In this document: one piece after another, positions 1-7,391 of the stretch | Numbering within the stretch: the stretch's first letter is position 1 | How the letters are laid out: each line of letters begins with the position of its first letter | The notes under the pieces: generated by a model | Seen by the model: only the letters and a program-made list of their open reading frames with translations | Database searches by the model: none | What the model was told of the DNA's origin: nothing | Program-made: the position numbers and the translations under genes | Assembly (NCBI RefSeq): GCF_050633125.1 | Contig: NZ_JBOEFX010000012.1 | Span: forward strand, 1-64,000 | Length of the DNA stretch: 64,000 nt | Direction: 5' to 3' | DNA from: Lewinella sp050633125 | GTDB taxonomy: Bacteria > Bacteroidota > Bacteroidia > Chitinophagales > Saprospiraceae

Positions 1-267
1 AATAAGTATACCGTTAAGCAACTGGCTTATGATCTTGCTATTAGTGAGCGGCAGATGCGGCGGCGAGTGAAACAGCTATTAGGTGTCGGCCCAAGTCAAT
101 TTGTGCGGCAAGTGCGTTTGCATCATGCTCAACAATTGATTTTTAATCGCAAATACAAAACGATCACCCAGGTAGCACGCGAGGTAGGATATAAGGACGT
201 CGATTCTTTTCGGAATAATTTTCTGTCTTTTTTTGGGGTTTGCCCCAAAGAATATCTACGGCGATAA
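1..267 (+). CDS. AraC-family transcriptional regulator, C-terminal part (5' end outside window)
   Basis: The reading frame is open from base 1 and gives 88 residues before TAA. They form the two helix-turn-helix motifs of an AraC/XylS DNA-binding domain. The first includes VKQLAYDLAISERQMRRR. The second includes ITQVAREVGYKDVDSFRNNF and ends in the typical FGVCPKEYLRR. An ATG at 55 lies inside the first helix-turn-helix, so it is not the true start. The effector domain is upstream of the window, so the signal it senses cannot be told. The end of this gene is where the composition turns AT-rich. Confidence 0.85.
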   Translation, partial: NKYTVKQLAYDLAISERQMRRRVKQLLGVGPSQFVRQVRLHHAQQLIFNRKYKTITQVAREVGYKDVDSFRNNFLSFFGVCPKEYLRR

Positions 268-452
268 ACGCATAACAGTGTAATATTTTGAGGGTGTCCG
301 TTTTACCGGTGTTTTTGTCTGTTTTACCGGGGNNTGGCAGTGTTTTTGTCTGTTTTGCCGAAAATGGTTGAATTATATTTGTTTTGATTGAAATTTGGTC
401 AATTGTATATTATATATGATTGGGTTATTTATAATGTCTAAAATATTAAAAT
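268..452. repeat. AT-rich intergenic stretch with a 20-bp direct repeat
   Basis: Two near-identical 20-mers (TGTTTTTGTCTGTTTTACCG at 310-329, with G for A in the copy at 341-360) lie 31 bp apart. A partial third copy precedes them at about 295-308. Two undetermined bases at 333-334 fall between the copies, as expected where reads misalign on a repeat. The rest is AT-rich and probably holds the promoter of the gene at 453. Confidence 0.6.
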
Positions 453-1856
453 ATGACACCTGAACAGGAAAAACAACTCCTAGAGAGTATCTATGATCGG
501 CTATTTGATGCGATCACCTACACACCTACTACAGGGGCTGCAAGTAAAAACCCCTTTACGGCGGAGGAAACTTTCATCCATTTTATGAAAAATGGAGCAA
601 TCAATCCAGAGGACTTTGATGATGCACGTACCCCCTCAAATCCACAAGGTAGTCGTAGATCTACTGCTCAATTTTCTCTACTAGTTGACAAAGTATCTCC
701 TATGTCGCTGGAGTGGGAAAATAGCGGCGCCAAACTCAGTGAGCATTATGCGAATGTATTAGAAGGGGCAAATTCAACTGCTGAGACTGACCCTAAGGCC
801 GAGAAAATGTACGACAAGGCTTTCGATTTTCTCAATGTTTTAGTAAAAGACCCATTTGATGAGGATGCAGAACCAGAACCAGACCTTAGCCCTGCATACC
901 AAAAGTACAAAGCAAACCTTCGCAAGTATACCGATGCGACTATGGCCTATACTGCGGCATATAATAGTTATCTTGAGGTTTTAGATTCTGGTGATGAAAA
1001 AGCGATTAAAGATGCTGAGCGTCAATGGCAGGTAAACTCCATGATGTTGAGTAACGCGATCAGTGGTGCACAAGATGATTTAGTGGCAGGAAATGGAAAA
1101 CATGTGGAGCGTGCGCTTGAAATTCTTAGAACAACGACCAATTCTGGTATTCGCAAAGCTTTGACTCGTGCGCAGGATGCCTTGAAAAAGTCGAAGCAGA
1201 TTGATAATGCAGATCTTGGCGATTACTATACTACTTATGCTGTGCCTTCTAACTGGGCAGAAGGCGGGCCTAATTTTACCGAATTGAAAATCAGTGGCAG
1301 TGATACCAAAAAACGTTCTAGCTATAGCAGCAATAGCTTTTCTGTTGGAGGAGGTGTTAATTATGGTCTCTGGAAAGTGAAAGCTAGTGCAGAGGGTAAA
1401 TTTGAAAAGGAAAATAGCAGTACCGATAAGAATAGTGTAGAGATTACTGCAAATATTGCCAAAGTGGATATTATTCGCCCTTGGTTTTCCGAGTCTATTT
1501 TTAGATTAGGTAATTGGTCTAATAATATTTCTCCTGATAAAGGCTCCATATCTAATGGAAAGATAGACTCCAGTAACGCAGGTGGGTATATTCCAATGTA
1601 TCCTGTGGCCTTTATTGTGGCAAAAGATATTAGGATAAAAGCAGATTGGAGTCATGAAGATAAGGAAATCATCAGTCGGGCAGTTTCGGGTAAAGCTTCT
1701 GTTAGCTACGGGCCGTTCGCCACTGGAACTGCTTCCTACGATCATAAGAGTGGTTCTTCTGCATTCAACGCTGATTTTCAGAATGGGGAAATAAAAATAC
1801 CCGGAATGCAAATCATTGGTTGGGTGAGCCGCCTAACGCCGTCTTCACCTAAATAG
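453..1856 (+). CDS. Uncharacterised 467-aa protein, member 1 of a tandem paralogous pair
   Basis: I do not recognise the family. The protein is hydrophilic, with no signal peptide or membrane segment. The N-terminal half (about 1-250) is helical and charged. The C-terminal half (about 260-467) is Ser/Gly/Asn-rich and looks beta-rich, with alternating segments such as SVGGGVNYGLWKVKASAEGK. Landmarks are AVPSNW, RPWF, GNW, SNGK, an AFIVA segment, and the ending MQIIGWVSRLTPSSP. The same landmarks recur in the same order in the protein at 1951-3021, so the two are paralogues. The ATG at 453 follows an AT-rich leader without a Shine-Dalgarno sequence, normal for Bacteroidota. A strong hairpin follows the stop. 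Base composition is clearly more AT-rich than the genes after 3650, which hints at acquisition by transfer. Confidence 0.75.
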   Translation: MTPEQEKQLLESIYDRLFDAITYTPTTGAASKNPFTAEETFIHFMKNGAINPEDFDDARTPSNPQGSRRSTAQFSLLVDKVSPMSLEWENSGAKLSEHYANVLEGANSTAETDPKAEKMYDKAFDFLNVLVKDPFDEDAEPEPDLSPAYQKYKANLRKYTDATMAYTAAYNSYLEVLDSGDEKAIKDAERQWQVNSMMLSNAISGAQDDLVAGNGKHVERALEILRTTTNSGIRKALTRAQDALKKSKQIDNADLGDYYTTYAVPSNWAEGGPNFTELKISGSDTKKRSSYSSNSFSVGGGVNYGLWKVKASAEGKFEKENSSTDKNSVEITANIAKVDIIRPWFSESIFRLGNWSNNISPDKGSISNGKIDSSNAGGYIPMYPVAFIVAKDIRIKADWSHEDKEIISRAVSGKASVSYGPFATGTASYDHKSGSSAFNADFQNGEIKIPGMQIIGWVSRLTPSSPK

Positions 1857-1871
1857 GCTAAATGGATTTAA

Positions 1872-1922
1872 AAAACAACTAACTCTCTTTAAGAAATTTA
1901 TTAATAGAGGGTTAGTTGTTTT
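1872..1922 (+). terminator. Intrinsic terminator-like hairpin between the two paralogues
   Basis: AAAACAACTAAC (1872-1883) is the exact reverse complement of GTTAGTTGTTTT (1911-1922). The stem continues inward through TCTCT/AGAGG to about 17 bp with one wobble. The right arm ends in a T-run, so it suits a terminator for the upstream gene. Confidence 0.7.
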
Positions 1923-1950
1923 AATTAGTGTCTCATGAACATTTTTGCTT

Positions 1951-3021
1951 ATGGATTTCATTAAGGCTTTTAGCAACCAAGTTTCTGATCAACTCTTGGT
2001 CACCAAACAAAATAAGGAAAATGAGCCTAGGCCTAGAGGCATGGCTATGGATGCTAGTGAACGCTCTGCTGGTCCTGTTCAAAGAGTTGAAACTTTTGTA
2101 CAGTTTAATACCATCCCCAAAATAATAGAGCTTGAAGATTATGCAGATGCACATTCTTCTTCGAATCCAGGAGGAGGCTATCAAGCGGCCTACAAATTAT
2201 TCGAGTTATCTGACCCCATACCTCAACTCAAGCCGACTTTTACAGATAGTAATGGAAGCTTAATGTCCCAATGGGATTTACTGGTAAATTCTGCATGGTC
2301 AGAAAATGAATTTACGACTAGAATGATCAGTAATGCTCAAAATAAGTTTGGAGTAGCAAAGCTTCAAGGAATGGGAGGTGTGCCTCAGGATTGGTATTTA
2401 ATCAATGCAGTGCCTCAGAGTTGGACTGACTTGATTCAGGATTCCAGTAATTTAACAGAGATCACATTGGAAAAAGATGAGGAGTCAGAAAATGCATTTT
2501 TGACAATGGAGGGCGGTGGCCTAAATTGGGTTACTCTAGATGATAGAGGGCGCCCTATATTGGCGTCTAATTCTTCTGAAGAAAATAATTTGCAAAAAGT
2601 TACAATGCACTTGTTTAAATTAGATTTAGAGCGGCCGTGGTTAGATTTTGACCTTCTAAAACGGAAAGATTGGAAAATAAATGGGGTAGGCAGAACATAT
2701 TTCAGTAATGGTAAACTTAAAAACAATCGGGGGGTACTGCCACTTATTATAACAAGCCTACTAATTACAGCTAAGACAAAGGTTATAGGAGCATTTGAGA
2801 AAGAAAAGATTGAACAATTAAAAAAAGATGAATACCAATCTGTTAACCTAGGACCAATTGCTTTGCGACATGGTGAAAATAGACCTGAAATTGAGCAAGA
2901 AGATAAGCATGGAAAAACAGCTATTACAAGTTCAGTGATTCAATTAGTAGGGTATATAAGTCATTTAACTCCCTTATCTCCGAGTTTGCCAAAAAAGAAC
3001 CGACGAGATCAAGAAGTATAG
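1951..3021 (+). CDS. Uncharacterised 356-aa protein, member 2 of the tandem paralogous pair
   Basis: The ATG at 1951 is chosen over a TTG two codons upstream. No known domain is recognised and there is no signal peptide. The C-terminal half mirrors the preceding protein: NAVPQSW for AVPSNW, LDLERPWLDFDLLKRKDW for the RPWF...GNW segment, YFSNGKLKNNRG for SNGK, LIITSLLITAKTKV for AFIVAKDIRIKA, and IQLVGYISHLTPLSP for MQIIGWVSRLTPSSP. Overall identity is low, so the duplication is old or the pair diverges fast. It is shorter than its neighbour because most of the helical N-terminal region is missing. The hairpin at 1872-1922 separates the two, so they may be transcribed separately. A toxin-, effector- or lectin-like role is possible but not shown by the sequence. 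Confidence 0.75.
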   Translation: MDFIKAFSNQVSDQLLVTKQNKENEPRPRGMAMDASERSAGPVQRVETFVQFNTIPKIIELEDYADAHSSSNPGGGYQAAYKLFELSDPIPQLKPTFTDSNGSLMSQWDLLVNSAWSENEFTTRMISNAQNKFGVAKLQGMGGVPQDWYLINAVPQSWTDLIQDSSNLTEITLEKDEESENAFLTMEGGGLNWVTLDDRGRPILASNSSEENNLQKVTMHLFKLDLERPWLDFDLLKRKDWKINGVGRTYFSNGKLKNNRGVLPLIITSLLITAKTKVIGAFEKEKIEQLKKDEYQSVNLGPIALRHGENRPEIEQEDKHGKTAITSSVIQLVGYISHLTPLSPSLPKKNRRDQEV

Positions 3022-3656
3022 GGTTATCGAAAAGAAACTTCCATAGCCTTTAGAATACAGTAATATTTTTTCTGCTATTGTAGAATAGTTTGCATTATCA
3101 GTTAAGCCCAAGTACAATAATTCTTTTGATATACGTCAGGCTAGCCACATACAATATTTAATATATTCGTTAATTTAAAGAAAACACACAAATTATTCCA
3201 GATCGTAATACGAAACGCCAACCCATTGACGTTATCCTCCCGAATCAGCTGCCCTTGCTGAATTCTTCACAACCCAAGCTTTGTTTTGCCTTCGTAGGCA
3301 GAAAACTACCCCACAGTTATTCTTTTTTCCCACTGAACGATCCTGGTCGGTACCACCGATTAGCAACTATTGCGTGAGATTTGTTTTAACGTCTTATTAG
3401 CAGCAACGTAAGCCGTATCATCGCGAAGCAGCTACGAAGTAAAATCTCACTTTACTAGGTAAAAGGTATATAGTACTTGGTAACACCACGCTAGGTTTAT
3501 CAAAGCCCTTATACCCTGTACGAAATACCCAGTACGGTGAGGTATGCATAGGAGACGCATTACTTTTAGGTAATACATAAAAGCATAGCTCACGCATTTT
3601 CCCAAAAACGAGTGGATAAGCAATCTCCCCTGCTTGTCCCGTAAAAACCATTGCCC
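3022..3656. other. 635-bp intergenic region without a convincing gene
   Basis: Composition shifts here from the AT-rich island to the more balanced remainder. A minus-strand frame at 3418-3708 overlaps the DUF1800 gene and has no domain-like character. The stretch 3497-3575 is one copy of a diverged dispersed repeat whose partner is at 24722-24799. I see nothing else definite. Confidence 0.5.
3497..3575. repeat. Diverged dispersed intergenic repeat, copy A
   Basis: It aligns over about 78 bp with 24722-24799. Shared blocks are TACCCTGTAC, AAATACC, GTGAGG and CTTTTAGGTAAT at near-identical spacing; I judge identity to be roughly 70% by eye. It has no coding meaning in either place. Confidence 0.5.
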
Positions 3657-5321
3657 ATGGATCGTAATACCGCGCTAGCTGGCCGCAGGGGGCGTCAGCA
3701 GCATTCAACGATCAACACTTTTTCTGCCGTCACGACGGATTTGGAGCCATACACTGGCGTTTGGGAGCAAGCTCAGGCTGCTCACCTGCTACGCCGGACT
3801 ACCTTTGGTCCCAATAAAGCCACCCTTCAACAAGCCCAGGACCAGGGGCTGGATGCTACCATCCTCCAATTGTTTACCGATTTGCCCTTGCCGGAACCAC
3901 CCCGCTATTATGATACAGAGGAAGGTGACGACCCCAATGTGCTACCGGAAGAAAGCTGGATAGATACGCCCTTGCCTGAGGAAGGCAACGTGCTGCCCAA
4001 CCGCAGCCGCAGCCTGCAAGCCTGGACAATAGGATTGCTGCTGAACGAAGAAATATCGATCCGGGAGCAGTTGTGTTTGTTTTGGCACAATCACTTTGCG
4101 ATCAATAATTCCGTTAATGATCCGCGCTTTTGGTACCGCTATATCACGACGATAAGAGGCCAGGCCTGGGGCAATTTTCGGCAACTGTGCAAAGACATCA
4201 CCATCGACCCTTGCATGTTACGTTTCCTGAACGGCAACCAAAATGAAGCAGGGTCGCCCAACGAAAATTATGCTCGCGAGCTACTGGAATTGTACACGGT
4301 AGGGAAAGGCCCGTTTGCTGGCCCCGGTGATTATACCACCTTCACCGAGCAAGATGTAGAAGCGATGGCGCGCGTACTCACCGGCTGGACGGATACGGCT
4401 TACCAAACCACCGACCCGGAAGAGGAGTTGACTGCCGTTTTTCAGCCTGAACTCCATGATGTGCTGCCCAAGCAGCTTTCTGCGCGTTTTGGCGGGACAG
4501 TCATTACCGATTTGGGCGAGGAGGAATATGCTCACCTTATCGACATCATCTTTGCGCAAGCCGAGGTGGCTCGGCATATCTGCCGCAAGCTTTACCGCTG
4601 GTTTGTGTACTACAAGATTGATGAAATGACGGAGGCGCAGGTCATCTTGCCTTTGGCGCAGATGCTGATCGACAATGATTACGAGATCGCTCCGGTTTTG
4701 CAGGTCTTGCTGTGCAGCAACCACTTCTACAGCATTCTCAATCAGGGGCCAATGATCAAGCATCCCATCCAGTTTGTGCTCGGCCCGATTCGGCAGTGTG
4801 GCGTAGCCTTTCCGGAAGAATGGCAAGAACAGTACGTGCTCTGGCAGCAGCTGCATGAATTGACGGATAGGATGGATATGGCCTACTACGACATACCAGA
4901 AGTAGCGGGCTGGAAGGCTTATTATCAGCAACCCTTGTTTTACCGCAATTGGATCAACTCCATCAGCTTGCAACAACGCAGCGGCTACGTTCGCAACCTG
5001 GTTGTCAATGGCTACACACCAGGAGAGGTAACCTTGAGAATGGACCCACTGGCGTTTATCGCTACTCTGGAAGACCCGCTGGAGCCCAACGTGATGATCG
5101 CTGAAATAGCCACGTTGCTATTGCCCCAGCCTCTGGAACCTAGTCAACTGACGGCACTCAAGGAAATTTTGATCCCCGGTCTGCCCGATTTTGAATGGAC
5201 GCTAGAGTACGGCAACTACCTCGGAAGTCCGGATGATGAAACCATTCGCCAAGCGGTAGAAAGCAAGCTCCAAGATTTATTCGTGGGGCTGTTTAATATG
5301 GCGGAGTTTCATTTATCCTAA
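3657..5321 (+). CDS. DUF1800 family protein
   Basis: The ATG at 3657 (MDRNTALAG) is preferred over a TTG two codons upstream, giving 554 residues. The family signature is clear: AAHLLRRTTFGPNKATLQQA near the N-terminus, LFWHNHFAINN in the middle, and YARELLELYTVG followed by ARVLTGWTD. DUF1800 proteins are large and of unknown biochemical function, and they are commonly encoded next to DUF1501 proteins, exactly as here: the DUF1501 gene starts 14 bp downstream, so the two form an operon. No signal peptide is obvious at the chosen start. The partner's sorting domain suggests the pair works at or outside the outer membrane. Confidence 0.9.
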   Translation: MDRNTALAGRRGRQQHSTINTFSAVTTDLEPYTGVWEQAQAAHLLRRTTFGPNKATLQQAQDQGLDATILQLFTDLPLPEPPRYYDTEEGDDPNVLPEESWIDTPLPEEGNVLPNRSRSLQAWTIGLLLNEEISIREQLCLFWHNHFAINNSVNDPRFWYRYITTIRGQAWGNFRQLCKDITIDPCMLRFLNGNQNEAGSPNENYARELLELYTVGKGPFAGPGDYTTFTEQDVEAMARVLTGWTDTAYQTTDPEEELTAVFQPELHDVLPKQLSARFGGTVITDLGEEEYAHLIDIIFAQAEVARHICRKLYRWFVYYKIDEMTEAQVILPLAQMLIDNDYEIAPVLQVLLCSNHFYSILNQGPMIKHPIQFVLGPIRQCGVAFPEEWQEQYVLWQQLHELTDRMDMAYYDIPEVAGWKAYYQQPLFYRNWINSISLQQRSGYVRNLVVNGYTPGEVTLRMDPLAFIATLEDPLEPNVMIAEIATLLLPQPLEPSQLTALKEILIPGLPDFEWTLEYGNYLGSPDDETIRQAVESKLQDLFVGLFNMAEFHLS

Positions 5322-5335
5322 AAACTATCTACAAA

Positions 5336-6901
5336 ATGAAAAGGAGAAATTTCCTTCAAACAGCGGCAGCGGGTACTGCTGCCAGCTTGCCTTTTTTTCT
5401 GAATGGCATGCCTTTGCAGACAATGGCCAAGTCGGCTTTGTTTAGCAATGTTAATCCTGATAATGATAAAGTTTTGGTGTTGATTCAGCTCATTGGTGGC
5501 AATGATGGCTTGAATACGATTATCCCGCTCGACCAATATGCGGGGCTGGCCCAAGTGCGGGGCAATATTATGATTCCAGAGCAGAATGTGTTGTCGCTCA
5601 CCGATACAGTAGGCGTACATCCGGGGCTGAGTGTCTTGCGCTCACTTTACGAAGAAGGCAAGGCCGGCGTAGTGCAAGCGGTGGGTTACCCCAACCAAAA
5701 TCGCAGCCATTTTCGGAGTATGGATATCTGGAATTCGGGCTCGGGAGCCGAAGAAACGTGGTCGACAGGCTGGCTGGGCCGCTACCTCGATAGTTATTTT
5801 GATGGTTACCCGGAAGGTTACCCCAACGAAGAAAATCCGCATCCTTTTGCCATCACAATGGGCGGCAATGTATCCGAAACCTGCCAAGGTTGGGCGGCCA
5901 ACTACAGCCTGACAGTCTTTGATCCATTCTCATTGAATCCACTGCTGGAAGGGGAAGGAGGCGCTTTACCCGATACGCCCTACGGTGATGAGTTGTCCTT
6001 TTTGCGGCATTCCATCGCGCAGACCAACGCCTATGGAGAGGTGATTACCGAGGCGGCTAATTTGGGCGCAAATACGGTGGTGTATCCAGAAACGAGCCGT
6101 TTAGCTCGGCAGCTAAAAAATGTGGCCTTACTCATCAGTGGAGGAATACAAACCAAGGTCTTTGTGGTAAGTATGGGTGGTTTTGATACCCATGCAAATC
6201 AGGTGTTGGAAGACGGCCCACTGGGTGGTGAGCATGCACAACTGCTCAAAGCGGTATCACAGGCTATGACTTCGTTTCAATTGGATCTGGCCAATCTAGG
6301 CTTGGAAGACCGCGTGCTGAGTATGACTTTTAGTGAGTTTGGCCGCCGGATTCGTTCCAATGCCAGCTTTGGTACTGACCACGGAACAGCTGCACCGCTG
6401 ATGCTTTTTGGTGCCTGTGTGAACCCTCAGGTTTTGGGCGAAAATCCTGAAATTGATGGTCAGATCGGTAATTCAGAAGGTATCCCGATGCAGTATGATT
6501 TTCGCGATGTCTACGGCTCTATCCTGCTCGACTGGTTTGAGGTAGAGGAAAGCCAGGTGCGCAATTTGCTGTATGACGACTTTACCTATCTGCCTATTTT
6601 AAACAACTGTGAATCGGTGGTGAGTGCCGAAGAGCAGGACGTTCCCGGCTTGAACGTAGGGACGTTTCCCAATCCTTGCCAGGCAGGTTTCACACTGAGC
6701 TTTCAGTGCCAGCGGGAGCATGTTCGCATTACGTTATTTGATGCCGTTGGGGCGGTAGTCCGTCAGTTGGCGGCTCGAACACTACCGCCTGGCAGGCACC
6801 GAATGGAAGTAGATATGAGCAAGCAACCGTCCGGTGCCTACTTCGTGCGCCTGCAAATTGGGCAGCAAATACAGACGAAGCGGGTGGTGAAATTGGGGTA
6901 G
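5336..6901 (+). CDS. DUF1501 family protein with Tat-like signal and T9SS C-terminal sorting domain
   Basis: The 521 residues open with MKRRNFLQTAAAGTAASLP, a good twin-arginine motif (RRNFL) and hydrophobic stretch. The central part is a DUF1501 domain, which is related to sulfatase/alkaline phosphatase-like folds. Typical segments are QLIGGNDGLNTIIPL, MGGFDTHANQ, SEFGRRIRSNASFGTDHG and an APLMLFG block. The last about 80 residues form a type A T9SS sorting domain: FPNPCQAGF, then ITLFDAVGAVVRQ, PPGRHRMEVDMS, SGAYFVRLQ and a final KRVVKLG. The protein should therefore reach the cell surface or medium through the T9SS. It follows the DUF1800 gene by 14 bp. The Tat-like leader with a T9SS tail is unusual, since most T9SS cargo uses Sec. 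Confidence 0.9.
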   Translation: MKRRNFLQTAAAGTAASLPFFLNGMPLQTMAKSALFSNVNPDNDKVLVLIQLIGGNDGLNTIIPLDQYAGLAQVRGNIMIPEQNVLSLTDTVGVHPGLSVLRSLYEEGKAGVVQAVGYPNQNRSHFRSMDIWNSGSGAEETWSTGWLGRYLDSYFDGYPEGYPNEENPHPFAITMGGNVSETCQGWAANYSLTVFDPFSLNPLLEGEGGALPDTPYGDELSFLRHSIAQTNAYGEVITEAANLGANTVVYPETSRLARQLKNVALLISGGIQTKVFVVSMGGFDTHANQVLEDGPLGGEHAQLLKAVSQAMTSFQLDLANLGLEDRVLSMTFSEFGRRIRSNASFGTDHGTAAPLMLFGACVNPQVLGENPEIDGQIGNSEGIPMQYDFRDVYGSILLDWFEVEESQVRNLLYDDFTYLPILNNCESVVSAEEQDVPGLNVGTFPNPCQAGFTLSFQCQREHVRITLFDAVGAVVRQLAARTLPPGRHRMEVDMSKQPSGAYFVRLQIGQQIQTKRVVKLG

Positions 6902-6943
6902 TGTAGCTTATGATTTTGAACCATGTAAGGTCATTTAAGAGAT

Positions 6944-6961
6944 TATAAGAAAAAACTTATA
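6944..6961. terminator. Small hairpin between convergent genes
   Basis: TATAAG (6944-6949), a six-A loop and CTTATA (6956-6961) form a weak 6-bp stem between the ends of the DUF1501 gene (+) and the HMA gene (-). It could act as a bidirectional terminator, but the stem is short. Confidence 0.3.
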
Positions 6962-6972
6962 TGTCCTTAATC

Positions 6973-7191
6973 TTATATGGTTCCCCCCACTTTCTCCTCT
7001 ATATCAAACCCAGCGTCATCTATCGCCTCGATGATCGCTTCGCTGGTGGCTTGCCCTTCGACGGTCAGGATTTTCTCAGGATTATCCGTGTCAACGGTCC
7101 ATTTTTCTATACCTGGCACTTCATTGAGGAAATTAGTCACGGAGCGCACACAGTTGCTACAGTTGATATTGGTCTTAAACTGTTTGGTCAT
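6973..7191 (-). CDS. Heavy-metal-associated (HMA) domain protein, 72 aa
   Basis: The frame extends upstream to 7254. The natural start is the ATG at 7189-7191, giving MTKQFKTNINCSNCVRSV. A single HMA ferredoxin-like domain fills the protein, with the metal site CSNC (Cys11, Cys14) and the usual GVE-like strand replaced by GIEKWTVD. It resembles small copper chaperones and the N-terminal domains of CopA-type ATPases; the canonical MxCxxC is INCSNC here. It is divergent from the TonB-dependent receptor at 7392 with a 200-bp gap that holds a palindromic repeat. A shared link to metal handling is possible but not proven. Confidence 0.85.
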   Translation of the reverse strand: MTKQFKTNINCSNCVRSVTNFLNEVPGIEKWTVDTDNPEKILTVEGQATSEAIIEAIDDAGFDIEEKVGGTI

Positions 7192-7247
7192 CTTATCTTT
7201 GTTTTTTATTAGCTTAGCCAGAATGGCCCTCTTGAATAGAATTAAGA

Positions 7248-7385
7248 ACAGCACGAAAATAAATGCAATTTGGCTACGCCGCTACTACGTGGTTAGTTTC
7301 CAAGTAGTTGACTAAAATGGTTCACTTTAAGTGTATCAACTATTTGGAAGGCTAAAGAAATCGCTATTTATTTTCTGCGCAATAA
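7248..7385 (+). repeat. Palindromic intergenic element, copy 1 (upstream of TonB receptor)
   Basis: It starts with ACAGCACGAAAATAAA and ends with TTTATTTTCTGCGCAATA, the same borders as copies at 58320-58438 and 61501-61619. The shared centre reads GGTTCACTTTAAGTG followed by CAACTATTTGGAAG. The left arm (GAAAATAAA...) pairs with the right arm (...TTTATTTTC) to give a long imperfect hairpin. This copy is longer (138 bp) because of extra sequence in the left arm around 7270-7300. It ends 6 bp before the receptor's ATG. Confidence 0.75.
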
Positions 7386-7391
7386 TAACGC

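Noticed and set aside
3418..3708. 96-codon minus-strand frame
   Set aside because: It overlaps the 5' end of the DUF1800 gene and a diverged repeat, and its translation lacks domain-like or conserved features.
4281..4976. 231-codon minus-strand frame
   Set aside because: It lies wholly inside the DUF1800 gene on the other strand, a shadow of a GC-richer coding region.
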